A stretch of 64,000 nt of DNA from Marsupella aquatica (taxonomy: Eukaryota > Marchantiophyta), in NCBI GenBank assembly GCA_973895155.1, contig OZ316896.1, positions 7,006,001 through 7,070,000 on the forward strand. The letters run 5' to 3'. Shown here piece by piece: positions 14,401 to 25,600 of this stretch. The position numbers were made by a program, and so were the translations under genes. The notes beneath the pieces are model-generated. The model searched no databases, was not told the DNA's origin, and saw only the letters and a program-made list of their open reading frames with translations. How positions within the stretch are numbered: position 1 is the stretch's first letter; each line of letters opens with the position of its first letter.

Positions 14401-14601
14401 GGTATACCTGACCTGCTGATAAAGAGAATACAAAAGAAGTGTTGTGTCGTCGGACAAGCTAATGGATGAAGACCTTGACGCCAATCGAGAAGCAGGGGCG
14501 AATCCTGCAAACGAAGCCGCCGCGAAGAAGCGATCGGGATATGGAAGAGCTATAGCTCCAGAATGCGACGGGCCCGGCACCCCAGTTTGTTGCTGCATCA
14601 T
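5500..14601 (-). CDS. ACBP4: Acyl-CoA-binding kelch-repeat protein (plant ACBP4/5 class), 18 exons
   Basis: Plant class IV ACBPs are cytosolic proteins that bind acyl-CoA esters at the N terminus and partners through kelch repeats. Exons in transcript order: 14601-14413, 14129-14059, 13066-13003, 11582-11481, 11169-10927, 9786-9709, 9264-9154, 8965-8899, 8774-8713, 8621-8482, 8375-8249, 7824-7710, 7448-7360, 7244-7161, 7028-6756, 6636-6508, 6192-6133 and 5685-5500. They sum to 2190 nt, 729 residues with no frame break. The acyl-CoA-binding domain spans roughly residues 21-116 (YPDRFFAAASF, ATVGPCN, KMPSTEAMRLFV). Kelch blocks follow from about 224 to 514, with GG doublets in IGGNHNGRY, FGGEDSKRR, FGGGSHSS, GGGDNKSG and FGGYNGRY. 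Next come a poly-alanine stretch near 533-546, a coiled coil (ELVAVRGQLAAEQSRCFRLE) and a C terminus with GVWSWLAGH. Two adjacent ATGs open the gene. ACBP4 versus ACBP5 cannot be decided here. Confidence 0.93.
6238..6474 (-). pseudogene. Protein-like reading frame inside an ACBP4 intron, one in-frame stop
   Basis: The intron between exons 16 and 17 (6193-6507) reads as protein-like sequence of unrecognised family on the minus strand: KVFEELMA, a TAA at 6439-6441, then 66 open codons including SLDIWQALSYAQLDHLLERF and GRRLRHELSRMK, stopping at 6238. The flanking exons join perfectly without it (NCDLEK to ELVAVRGQ, as in the family), so it is not needed for ACBP4. It could be an inserted gene fragment or retroelement piece. 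It could also be chance, although 66 open codons of balanced composition is notable. Confidence 0.35.
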
Positions 14602-14639
14602 TATTTATGCCCTTTAATGTTTAGAGTTTACTGTCGAGT

Positions 14640-15117
14640 ACAATACGTTTGCAGATCGAAGCGAACGCGTATCAAATCATCAACGATGAGCACCAATTCA
14701 TCGAGATCTGTGACTCCTCAAATCGATGTAACGCGCTAACTTTGCCTCCTCGGAATCCCCTATTAAGCGGAAAGCTACCTCCGCAACCCAATTGCTATTC
14801 TTCGATCGGAGTAAATAGTCCATATAAATGTACTTCAGTCCAAAGATATTTCGCAAACCCCTTTAGCCATGCAGCACACCGACCGGCAATGCCTCCAAAT
14901 ATTTACTCAATGAGTAAATCTGTACATTTTATCATGTCCCGGTCTACCGTAGCCTCTCCTGCTCACTGCAAAACTGCTGCCCTGCGCAGAAGATTGGACT
15001 GATGGCCGAAACCGAGGCCTGCAGTAGACAAGCCAGGCGAATTACTTTTTACTCTCGTGCACAGGGACTTCCGAGTGGGTATATTCGCCTCTGCTTCCGG
15101 GGAGGAAAAAACTCAGA
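14640..15117. other. Intergenic sequence upstream of ACBP4, no supported gene
   Basis: This follows the ACBP4 start and should hold its promoter and 5' UTR, read on the minus strand. A 117-codon open frame on the plus strand (14649-15002) has no recognisable domain and I do not call it. Confidence 0.4.
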
Positions 15118-15234
15118 GGAAGACTCAAAATGTCACACAGACCAAGAATGTCCCATTTACAGAGGAAGGTAAGTAGGAAGACTCAAAATGTCACACAGAC
15201 CAAGAATGTCCGATTTGCAAAGGAAGGTAAGTGA
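15118..15234. repeat. Two tandem copies of a 58-bp unit
   Basis: Copies begin at 15118 and 15176. Both read GGAAGACTCAAAATG, CACAGACCAAGAATG and GGAAGGTAAGT, and differ at a few bases. Confidence 0.75.
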
Positions 15235-15639
15235 GACCAAAATTGTGCAGGCTAGCATGCCTGGCAACAGTACCTTCCTACGCTCGTTCCTGACCAACCG
15301 TATGCGAGAGGTCATGCCAATCAGAACACACGAAACAATGTCAATTGCTTAATTCTCACATACATGATGAGGTGGATTAAAAGCTTTCAATCTTTGCTGA
15401 GCATACTCAGTGCATTTCAGCAATGTGGAACTTACCTTGCAATGTGAGTCCTCCTGATCGCATCAAACAATGACAATGGCGAGAGCAACACAACTCAGGA
15501 ATGGCAATAACAAAACAACTCAAAAATGGCAATGTCCACAAGGATCCATGCGACCAAATTGGAGTTTGCCATCAAACACTAAGTTCGAACTCCACAAAAA
15601 TGTTGTACACACAAAACAACAAAAACATGCAACAGTGTT

Positions 15640-16060
15640 TGCGCCAATGTGTTACGGGAGACATGTAAAGTTACGGGTTAAAGACTTGGGCCACGGCACT
15701 CTCTTATGGGACCTAATTTGGTTTCCCGTAATATTACTACCTGTCACCGTTACGGGCCACTTAAGGCCGACTCATAACGGGCTAATATAGGGCTTGTCAA
15801 AGCCTGGTCATAAGCAAAGTCTTATGGCCATATTAATTTAGCCATAAAATTATCTCAGGTCACTTTTACGGGCAGAGGTGGGTGATTTGACTCCTCCTAT
15901 AAAGAGGAGCTACGGGGTAGGATGCAATGTCATGGCTGAGCACAAAGCATGAGACAGTCTCGAGGACAGTCTGCCCAGGGGCGCAATTATTAATTATTTC
16001 AGACTGAGGTCTAAGTTTTGGCCAGGGGACAAACGCCATTCATATCATGATGATATGTTT
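15640..16060. other. Unassigned sequence rich in TTACGGG motifs, possible solo LTR
   Basis: Repeated TTACGGG or TACGGG words occur at several sites, and a TATA-like CTATAAAGAGG lies near 15898. The texture resembles an LTR, but no second copy or flanking duplication is visible, so the call stays open. Confidence 0.2.
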
Positions 16061-16239
16061 CAGCAGCTGGTCAGGCACTTGGCTGATGTTTGGGACTGTT
16101 GACCGGATTGTTTCTAGATATTCCCATGAATTTTGAGAGAGCACTGAGAGCAGAACAATCATCGAGAGACAGAAAAGCTTTCAATAATGGTAAGAATCTA
16201 GGTATTCCACACAAAAGACTCAATAAGAGACGAAGAACT

Positions 16240-16284
16240 GGGTAATTGTAATGTGCGAGCAAACAGTAGAATTTTTGCTCGCAC
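16240..16284. repeat. Left terminal inverted repeat with internal hairpin
   Basis: Left end of the MULE. GTGCGAGCAAACAG (16253-16266) matches the right end in inverted orientation. An extra inverted copy, TTTGCTCGCAC at 16274-16284, makes an 11-bp-arm hairpin. Confidence 0.65.
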
Positions 16285-16334
16285 GGGCAAGATTTCACCT
16301 TGTGTTGGGGCCCAAAAAAGGTCTGGAATATTCC

Positions 16335-16342
16335 TCGCTAGC
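16335..16342. repeat. Half-site TCGCTAGC near the left end
   Basis: Half of the element's palindrome, in the context CCTCGCTAGCA. The same context recurs beside the right end. Confidence 0.5.
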
Positions 16343-17022
16343 ATGGAGACCCTGTTCGATCAGTAAATATTGACGGCTACCCATGGACGATTCTAGTCCC
16401 GTGAACACACTAGATCCATTTCCGACCAATCAAAATGACATTTCTTCAGGCCAGCGAACCCTTTCTTCAGGCCAGCAAAATTGCTAGTCTAATGACGCCA
16501 ACACATTGAGCCACTCAAACGAGGTACGGTCTCCACGTACAGGCTTCCACATGAGAAAATTCCCACCTGAGGAAGAGTAATAACAAAAAAGTCTGCGCAA
16601 TTCCCACGTGAAAAGAATCAACGTCTCATTATTGTCGAGGAAAGGAGGATTAAGGCCGTTTGGACACTAATTAAGTCACTTGCAAGTGAACTGGACACTT
16701 ACCGTTCGAACCAGAGGCGAATCCAAGGCGGCGAACCGTCCACTTAAACAAAGCCGCTCACCCAAAAACCACCAGTCTTCCGAATCATTCTTCCGATCAC
16801 TTCCACCGCGTCCGACTCGAGCTCTTTCATTCGGAACTGCTATCAGTGTTCCAAGTAGTCGAGATCCAGATCAGGTTAGCGCGGGTCTATGGTTCTGAGA
16901 TGTTTTCAGTGAATCACTCTCTGACAAGGCATGACATTCATCATATTTCATCGTGAATAGTGTTTCCATTTGTTGAATGCCGTTCTTCTTAATCACTGTT
17001 TTGGTTTCATAAGTGCAGAGAA

Positions 17023-17361
17023 ATGTCAAGGGTTCCAAGCAATCCTCCTCAGGGGAAATGGCGACTTGAGATCCGTCGTTACAACCCGGCGACGGATGGC
17101 CCGTTAGAAGATGACTCTCCTCCGAAGTAGAAACCCGATGCAGAGACTGTGAAGGTCTCCGCAGACAGTAGTGTCCCAACTGCACTCGGTCAATCTGTTG
17201 GATCGTCATCATCATCGAGGAGAACACCGACTCCTCCAAAGTTAATCCAAGTAGCAAAGTCTCCACCGAAGCCAAAGGTGGATACCACACAGCGCGAGGT
17301 TGTATTGAAGAGGAAGAGGCTCGCAGAAGAGGAGCAGTATTGGATTGAGAGGGAGATCTAA
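17023..17361 (+). CDS. Small basic ORF in the MULE with one in-frame stop
   Basis: An ATG at 17023, just after a possible acceptor (GTGCAG), opens a 113-codon frame ending at 17361, broken by a single TAG at 17128-17130. The product is Ser/Pro/Lys-rich: an SSSSSRRTPTPPK stretch, then a charged helix-like end, VVLKRKRLAEEEQYWIEREI. No known domain is recognised. It converges on the transposase gene. One C-to-T change would explain the stop. It may be a third element gene, or one exon of a larger gene starting near 16680. Confidence 0.4.
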
Positions 17362-17622
17362 GACTACTGGACCAAGGAATGGATTACGATTTTGAGTCAA
17401 ACACTGACTCCGATGCATGGAAGGCGGCCAGCCCCTGAGGGGAGAGTCAGGTTGTGGGTTTACTAAACGTTTCGTAGTTACAAGCGAATGACATGTCCTC
17501 ATGTACTTTCAATATGTATGAGAAGTAAAGTTTGGGTGTTCCTGTCCTTTCTATGCGTTGCTCTGGAATGTCATTTTGTACATAGTACGTTTATTTGAGA
17601 GTCACAATTGGACCCTTCCCAG

Positions 17623-17640
17623 ACTAGCGATATTGCTAGT
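17623..17640. repeat. Palindrome copy 1 (imperfect)
   Basis: ACTAGCGATATTGCTAGT, downstream of the transposase gene. It has one mismatched pair relative to a perfect palindrome. Confidence 0.7.
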
Positions 17641-17802
17641 ATAGAACTGCCTCTACATTTCAGATCAATCTTCGATGTGTTCATCTTAGATAATCAATTC
17701 GACAGAGTATTACCACAACAACTTCAGGGAACACTTCCCTCCCAAGAATACATCCTGTCACTCTACAGTAAACTTTATTGCATCCAAAATTCCGTTGATC
17801 AG

Positions 17803-17820
17803 ACTAGCGATCTCGCTAGC
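17803..17820. repeat. Palindrome copy 2
   Basis: ACTAGCGATCTCGCTAGC, about 180 bp from copy 1 and in the same AGACTAGCGA context. Both lie between the small ORF and the transposase 3' end. Confidence 0.8.
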
Positions 17821-17932
17821 AAAAAACAGGCGTCATTTTAATGATCAAACCTTGAACTCTATACATACTTGTCGATAGGTTAACACGGCTGGAAGTCGGA
17901 TGTTTCTGTCTGGATGTATCAGACTTCCTAAG

Positions 17933-17950
17933 ACTAGAGAGATCGCTAGC
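17933..17950. repeat. Palindrome copy 3 (one arm degenerate)
   Basis: ACTAGAGAGATCGCTAGC; the right arm is perfect and the left arm is mutated. A half-site, CCTCGCTAACA, follows near 17994. Confidence 0.65.
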
Positions 17951-18100
17951 CATAAAAAACAAACTCAAACACCATAAACGTTACCATTATGAACCTCGCT
18001 AACATTATGATTCACTCGGTGAAAACATATTGATATTTGTGAAACCATAAACTCGAGTAATCCATCCCACCACCCTATAATTAGCATCACCAATAAACGA

Positions 18101-21100
18101 CTAGTCCCCTATTTGTAACGGAATTAAACTCCTCACTTCCCCAACAGTCAGAATCGGCTGTTTTACAAGGTCGTCCTTCTCCAGAATGAGTGAAAACTTG
18201 TTTAAATACACCCACAGAAGATGTTTACAAGACATGTATGGTTTCCCTCGTGTATGCCTCTTATAAAAGTCTTCACAAGAACACGAAGGGAAACAACAGA
18301 TTTGCACCCAATATGTGTGCGGAACTTGTGAATCAGTCTCGTGAGTGGTGATCAAGTATCTCCAACCCCATCCATTTCCGGTAGTTACCTTCTCATTTCC
18401 GACAACTCTCATGTGTTCTTGTGTAGTGGAAACGATGCGCTTGAGCAACTCTGGAGTATTGCTGAAACGCTATCGTGCACCCTTACCATTTCGGGTTTTC
18501 AACCGACGGTCCACATTAGTTAGATCGATTCGTTCGGGGAATGAGTTAACATCAATTCGTAGGTTGACCCGATTGGGGGACGGGAACTCTCCAACTTGAT
18601 TTGCATCCACATAGGAGAGTCCACTGATCTGGAATCCTAATCCCAGCAGAAACTCTATCTCGGGATGGGAGAGGCAAGTCCCACGCTGAACCTTGAGCGA
18701 CTCGGGTGGGGGGGTAGTTGAGCTAGAGTTCTGCGTCCTCGGCTCTTGTGACACTTATTGTTAGGATAGAAGTACAACAACTGGCAATGTGGAGACGATA
18801 ATCGCAACCTGTGAATGGCGACTCCAACAATTCCCCCTTGTGCGGACTTACATCCAGTCTCCTTGATGAGATTTCTACATTCATCTCTTCCAAAAACGCT
18901 TCGGTCAACCGACCCGTTGCAAACAGGTCCAGCACCTCTACCGCTCCGCCTGAGATGCCAGGTCCCATAAGGAACATCAACCTCTCGGATGGAAGGGATC
19001 CTTTGGGGGGCATCCCGATGGTCATCCCCGACATCACACGAAGGTTGAGTCCCCATCTTCTCGGTATCATTGACATTACGACTTGCATCATCACCATCGT
19101 CATCTGAAATATGGATAACTCCAGCAGAACAACCTCCGACAGGGGTTGCCGAAGTTGTATTATTTGCTATTTCTAGGTCCGCAGAAGTCTCCGAAACATT
19201 GACGAAGTGAAATTCAGGATAGAGATTACGCCTTTTTAGTCCTGAAGGAGAAGCTGTTGTGCGTGACACCTTGTCATGTCTGTGGGAGTCATTCTCGTGG
19301 ATTACAACTGAAGCTTTCCCTTTCCTCTTTGTGGATGTTGTTCGGAGATCGCCATGTAATGGAACTGTTCTATAGAATTCATACTTAGCTGAAGACTCAA
19401 GCAAAAGATTTGCTGCCTTTTCGTAAGCATCCATGGATCCCATAGCATCGGCGTTCCTATATGCTAATTCAAAAATGGTCGGCCCCTGGCCTCTGTGAAC
19501 ACCTTCACTGTAGGCAGTAAAAGTAGCAATTTGCCCCGCAGCACGATTCTGGTCCACCTCACATGCTTCAATCAATCCCACTAATTTCTTCATTTGGCAG
19601 GATCTCATGGATGCATGGACTGATTCCGCTCCAGTACAATTTGGCATCAAGGCTGACTCCATTGCGGTTTGCGTCTGCAAAAAAGTAGTCCACAGTCAGA
19701 CCTGATATGCTAGCGAGGTCGCTAGCAAAAACAATGACGTCAAATAGAAATGAAATTGGACACTTACAACGCGGATGAAGTTCCCCCACTGCCTCCACCT
19801 CACGACCCACCAAGATAACCATCCTTGGAGAGATTTCAATTTCCCAGCATAGCAGTTTCCTTCCTTCCACCAACGATGGATTTCGTCAACAACACGGTAG
19901 GCCTGAACATATGTTGGTGTTGTTCTCAGCCTTTCCCACAGTTTATAGTGCTCTCGATGGTGATCTTCTCGAATACCCTCCAATGTGTGACGACGAAGAG
20001 ATTGAGCAAAGTGAAAGGCGTCACTGTGCTCCTTCTGTGGGTGACGGACACCTCCAAAAAAACATTCTGAATGGCGATCCATCCAGCCTCGGCATTATCG
20101 GCAATAAATCCTCCAATGAGTGGGTCATGCACGTCATGATCAGAGGCAACTTCAATCATATATCTCCATGCGGTTTCAAGAGATAAGGAGTCCTCCGCAC
20201 GGAGCTCACAAGTGAAGATGGTACAAAGGGACCTGTAATTATGGTCGTACACATGGGCGCTGAAAGTCAGCCACCCAGTGCTTATTCTCCGCATTACATC
20301 AGAACTGACCCATGCTCCTTCCAGCTCACCTCCACTCTTCATCTGCCTGAGAATATCGACACCAGAACCTGGGCCATTTGTACTCATTTTGAAGACATGA
20401 GCCCTATCGGTCTTGCTCCCCTGGCCAGGGAAAAGGTACCTCTGAACGTAAGGAAAATTATTCCGTGCTTGCATCTCACGAAGAGAATCCAACTCACCTT
20501 TTTTTGGGTTATCCATTTTCATGCTCCGGAATATGGCCTGGAATTTCTCAACAGTGGACACAACCTTCATCGATTCCCATATCTCTCTCTCTTCTTCTTT
20601 TGATAGTTCTGAAGAAGACTCTTGATGCAAAAGAGAAACCAGGTTTCCTATAGACTTGTTAAGAACACGCCCTGGCGTACACACGGGATTCGCTTTATGA
20701 ACACCAGAAACTATCACCTTCGCCTGCTTTTTTGCCAATCGAGATTTCTCTTTCCAAACAACGTGGTCATGGAAACCCATGTGAATAGCCAATCGAGACA
20801 TATGTTTTGCAACATTTGACTCAAGAGACAACTTAGGATAGACATACAAAAGTTTAGCCGGACATTCACGGATGCAGAGAGGCCTCTCCTCACAGAATCC
20901 GCACACCAACCCTCCTTCCTCCACAAGCTCACCAAGATGAAACGGCTCAGTAAATTGTCCCTTTCCTCGGAAGGAAGAGTCATTTTTTGAACCGGTGTGC
21001 TTCAACTTTCTACAGACCAGACTTTGACATTCAAGTACACCGGCACATCTGACTTTTGACACAGACCAGTGATTGCGAGGTTTGAGATTAGCTGAAGTTG

Positions 21101-21812
21101 TGAGAAGTCTTGTCCATGGGTAGCTGTCATTATCCCTATCCATGTCCTGAAGACCATATCCTCGACGAAATTGACCTTCGACCGGAGGAAGCTCAAAAAC
21201 GCAGTTTCCGTTGTATGAAGTGGGCAAAGTCTGCACTTGAATCTCCTTCCAATCGTTTCCCCTGTGGAAATTTGCCAACTTGCTTGACCCAGTAATATTG
21301 AGGAAGGCATCATATGCACTAACTCGATAAAGAACTGGCTGAGATTGAAACTTGTATTGACTAACTGCTTCAAAAACGGCTTTCTCAGAAGACTTTGTCG
21401 ACACAGAAGAGAGATCCCGACCCACACTCTCAGGGGAGATGTCGATAATATCTGGTACTGTCGGTGACGGGCGAGTCGGGGATTCTGGATCAAAAACATT
21501 GATATGTGCAATGTCATCCTTACATGAGACTAGCTCCATAGCTGAACCACACTTCAGGTCCCAAGCTCTCTCTGGAAATATTCCTGAACCATTATCCGAC
21601 ACCTCGTGACTTCTGGATCCATTCCGAGAGTAAAGGACAAACAACTTCCAGATGAAATCATCTTTCAAAAGCCCAAACCTCGACGAGAGAAAAGACTCCT
21701 TGACATAGATAATAGTATTCTCCGGAACATCTAGAACAACAACATCACCTGTAGTCTTTCTCTCGATCACAACCTTCGATCCCAATGAAGACATGTTGAC
21801 AGTTTTGGACAT
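18101..21812 (-). CDS. MULE transposase with SWIM zinc finger (frame-disrupted)
   Basis: MULE transposases cut and insert Mutator-like elements in the nucleus. The ATG at 21812 opens 585 in-frame codons. These include Cys-rich putative zinc sites (RCAGVLECQSLVC, then CGFCEERPLCIREC) and the DDE core: VYDHNYRSLC with the first Asp near residue 523, and GFIADNAEAGWIAIQNVF with the second Asp near 572. At an A7 tract (20056-20062, T7 on the coding strand) the homologous reading moves by -1 and continues FGGVRHPQKEHSDAFHFAQS. Exon 1 ends at 19768 (GTAAGT), the intron holds a palindrome, and exon 2 starts at 19674 with NCTGAESVHASMRS. Further frame changes occur near 18990 and 18480. The SWIM motif (CSC, then CKH) lies at about 18210-18300 and the stop at 18101. 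The gene is probably a decayed copy. It diverges from the ParB-methyltransferase gene. Confidence 0.82.
19709..19726. repeat. Palindrome copy 4, in the transposase intron
   Basis: GCTAGCGAGGTCGCTAGC. It sits inside the intron spanning 19675-19767, so it is transcribed but not translated. Confidence 0.85.
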
Positions 21813-21821
21813 TACAGTCTA

Positions 21822-21938
21822 CAATCTCTTTTGGTTGCTCTTTTCTTTGATTGCATTGTACTTTACTTTTTGTGGCAGCTCCTTTGACTTTCATGGTCCC
21901 GGAGCTTATAATACATTACCATTACCATTACCATTACC
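21822..21938 (+). mobile_element. 117-bp LINE 3'-end copy with (CATTAC)n tail
   Basis: This segment matches 37905-38021 at all but about two of 117 positions and ends in the same CATTAC-type microsatellite. The other copy follows a LINE-like coding end, so I read this as a severely 5'-truncated LINE insertion. It lies only 10 bp upstream of the transposase ATG, within the divergent promoter region, and may have changed that gene's leader. Confidence 0.6.
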
Positions 21939-22104
21939 AACAATCCTCAAATGTGAGATACTTCGCTCTCTTCTTTCTCCAAATACATATGAGGAAACGT
22001 GCTTGTGTAGTGTTGGACTCAACGTATTTATTTAATAAATGCCTCTTATTCCCGTTATCTGACCATTATTTTGTCTTATATGACACTATTTACGGAATGA
22101 TAAA

Positions 22105-22122
22105 GCTAGCGAGATCGCTAGC
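22105..22122. repeat. Palindrome copy 5, divergent promoter region
   Basis: GCTAGCGAGATCGCTAGC, with perfect 8-bp arms around AG-AT type centre bases. Confidence 0.87.
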
Positions 22123-22199
22123 TCAATGATCTAAGTAAAATGGTTCAAAACCTTACAAAACACCCTTCACTAGTTCATAGATTTAGTGATCAATTTTTG

Positions 22200-22217
22200 G
22201 CTAGCGATGTCGCTAGC
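22200..22217. repeat. Palindrome copy 6, divergent promoter region
   Basis: GCTAGCGATGTCGCTAGC, with perfect arms, 95 bp from copy 5. Confidence 0.87.
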
Positions 22218-22603
22218 AAAAGTAGTTTCTTATAAGAGACCATTATGACCGTTTATATCCGTTGGAATTTGTCAACGGGTACCTATATGTCAACGGTACG
22301 GTACATTACCGGACACCTGTCTCTTTGTCATTAGATACTTTTCTTTCAGTCGTGAGTTCGGTGGTTCGTATTTCCGGAAGTACATGTATACCTGACAGTG
22401 TCTAAAAAATGATTGCGAGGAGAGTCGTACAGAATATCTGTATCTCTTTTCACGATCGGGCGTTGCATTCAGGTGAAAGCAACAGACGAGGGTACGATTT
22501 TGTCTTTGACTGGAAGATCGATTCTCGGGTTTCTTTATGTTCGCAAAGCGTGTCGCCCTCGACCTTGACCTGTTCATACCCTTATCACTTCACGGACCCA
22601 CTG

Positions 22604-25600
22604 ATGGAGCCATTGTCTTCACCCGAGAGCTTGTCATCAATAGGATCGTTCAAGTCAGTCGAGTCAAGCCGAAGGGAGACAAGGTCTACAGTGAACAAGA
22701 AGGCGCTCCAGGCGGGATTGAAAACACCGAGGAGGCCCAAGATGGTGAACCAAGTAGATGTTGTGAATCCTACGTTTCAACCTGGAGCTTCAGAACCCTA
22801 TTCTGTTGTCATCAATCGCCATCTTTTCCCTTTTGGAAATGATGAATTTGGATTCCCCCTCGCTCCTCCGAGGATTCCCCTTTGCAGAATGCAAAACATG
22901 CAGATCATTCGGTCCTTGCAAACAAACTCGACTACGATCGAGACACTCAAGAATGAATTCCAGACGCAGGGATACATCAAAGATGCGCCTCGATTTTACG
23001 TCCAAATGATCGGCAAAGATGGCCTTGTCCAGATGTGCGAGGATGTGATTCGGGAGTCGTGGGATGACATGTGGATTCTTCAGAATGAAGAATTCGAGAG
23101 GGAATGTGATTCTCACGAAGCTTTCAAAATTTTGAAAGACAAAATGTTCTGTGTTTTTGATGGAAATCATCGTCTGTACTCATGGATGCAGCTTGCGGAC
23201 GAGAATCCCCATGATGTCAAATATCATCCTTGAGTTGTTTGCTGAATTTTCAAGGGTGACAAGAACTCATTCGTTCAGATTGAGTCGGCGATGCATGCGC
23301 TGAATAGGTTTGTTTCTTTTCCTTCAAGCTCTGAATTGTATATAAAATTCTTTCAGTTCCTCTTGTTAGCGATCTCGCTGACCTGTTTCTTTTGTTCAGG
23401 TTGACTCAATGTCACGTTGAGAATTCTTGGGTCCTTGAAGCAGAGAGAGTCCAGAAGGTGCTCAGTAATGACCTTTCTGTATACAAAGATATCATCGATG
23501 CAGACAACTACAAACTTTTCCAACAGAAGATGGCAAATATCAGGAAACCGGCTTGGTATTCGAAGAACATGACACTCGATGCCTGCACATACATTCTATC
23601 TGCTGCTAATATTGCAACGCAGACGGAAGATTTGAAGAAGAAGTTCCAATTGAAAGAAGCGCAAGGAGAACCTCTTTCAAAAGCTGCGCAAGACATGGCA
23701 GTGAAAGACATGATGAAGGAGCAACTAGCAGATTGGAATGTGAAGGTGCCAAAGATTGGACCTCTCCTGAATCCTGAGTTTGGTGACTTTTTCCAGAAGT
23801 GTGTTGAGATGCACAACTACTGCGAACATGAGAGGAAGGAGGCCCAACGAACAGACGATAAAGGAAGGGGTAATGTGTCATGTGGTCTCGATCGTGCGAG
23901 GCTATTTACGGGTGTCTTGTCGTTGACTCCGCAGCTCAGATGTGTACTCCTCGAGGCACAATGCAGACCTGAGCTTCGCAAGAAGTACTTCCACCCTGGT
24001 CAATTCTCGAACAGCAAAACAAAACTTTGGCTTCACCGATGGGCTGTCTGGGAGCAAGTTGAGTCAATTTGTTCTTCGCTCATGTCTGAGATTATTTCAG
24101 ATATGATCCCAACTGTCCCAGATGCAAGGATCCTTACTTCCTCTGAGAAGACAAAGCCATCGTTGATCCTTGACATAGAGGAGGACTTTGAAGATTTCCA
24201 AACTAGAGTGAAATCTTGTTTTTTCAGACAGATTTGGCCACCAAAGTTGGGTGAGAAGATTGACATCTCACTTTTTCGGAGGAGGGCGAAGAGATATACG
24301 TATTGTTTTTTTGTGGATAGAGAAGTTGCTGACAAAACATATTGGTGGTCCTATCCTGCTTGCTTCTCGCCCTCCGTTAAATATGGAGAGTACTCGATGT
24401 ACCCATGTGAGGGAGTGGAGGCTCCAAGGAAGATGAGTGAGTGGGAAGTCCTTCACTGTCCATGGTATTTAGAATCAGACAAATGGGCAGTGACATTTGA
24501 CACAGCAGAGAAGGTAGCATTTCATATGATAAATCGAGGCTTGATACCAGAGTCGTACATTACAGAGTCCAAATTAGCTCCTGCAGAAGCCGAGGCTGGC
24601 GGATGTGAGGCAATGGAGAAAGTTGTTCTTGGTGTAGCTGCCATTGTCGACCGGAGTAGATCGAGGAGACCTCGCAAGGTGCCGGTGAAGGACACGTCCA
24701 AAGATGGATCAGTCTTGTCTGGGAAGCAAAGTAAGTCTTTTTCTCCTCTTTTTTTCATACCTCATTCAGAGTAATTTTGTCTCAGTCACCTGTCTAACAT
24801 TAACATGTTTTTCAGAGAAGAGAAAGGCTGCAGCCTCTGGGAGTTTGAAGAGTGGGGCGGATGATGGAGAAGAACCCAAGTCTCCTGATGTTGAGGTCAC
24901 AACAAAATCTGCTGTGGACCTGGGTTCAATCAAGCGTTTAAAGAGGAAGCGCAATGTCCAAATTCTCTCCGACTCGGATGAGGAGGAAGCATGCATCGCG
25001 CAAGGAGTAGCACGAATGTGACCTTAAGAAGGACGGTGAGAGGCATTTCTTGGCAAAGAGCAATCTCATGGAAACTGCAAACTCAATTAGCCAGAGGAAA
25101 GTAAGACCTCCCTGGATGGGCGATGCGGATCAGTGGTTGTCTGGAGTGAGCAAATCGAGCGAACACCCAAACGCCATGATGATCAACGGAAAACATTATG
25201 CTGGAATTGGTGCTCACTTGGGTTTCATATTCCTTCCCACGGGTCATCGAATGAGTGTCACAGACCGGGAGGTCCCGAAGTGGAATGTTTGGAGTGAGAA
25301 ATTACCATATTATTTCTTTGGAGTCATGCGTCCGATGCTTGCCGATGATGGTTATGTCGCAGTTCTTCACAGCTCTGACTATAACCATATGAGACAATTT
25401 TTTTCTGCCATTGAGCAAAAGAACAAATTTAAACATGTTCGACAGTATTCGGTTTTGCTTTCATCTCCTCTGTATCAGGCAGATATGGACATCGAGGTAA
25501 GATATACTCAATATTTTTGTGCAATTTTTGCTAGCGAGCTCGCTAACCAAAAGTGCCCATTTCTGACATATTCTCATTTTCAATTCAGGTGGTTACTCTC

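Larger units (their letters stand above)
21939..22408. promoter_or_regulatory. Shared intergenic region between the divergent MULE genes
   Basis: The transposase (-) and the ParB-methyltransferase gene (+) diverge here, so promoters of both should lie in this stretch. Its two near-perfect palindromes, at 22105-22122 and 22200-22217, are the best-conserved elements. No other motif is claimed. Confidence 0.45.

Noticed and set aside
14649-15002. 117-codon plus-strand frame upstream of ACBP4
   Set aside because: No domain, no supporting context, and it lies in the presumed promoter region of the minus-strand gene.
18451-18486. A 36-nt intron in the transposase gene, GT to AG
   Set aside because: It would restore a good frame into the SWIM domain but is shorter than plausible plant introns; a frameshift in a decayed copy is more likely.
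23231-23245. TGA codons as recoded (selenocysteine or altered code) in the ParB-methyltransferase gene
   Set aside because: TAG and TAA stops with the same C-to-T pattern occur in all other elements of the window, so decay is simpler, and the host genes use standard stops.
17623-25547. The GCTAGCGA palindromes as a CRISPR-like array or riboswitch
   Set aside because: Spacing is irregular (95 bp to kilobases), there are no uniform spacers or cas genes, and the host is a eukaryote.
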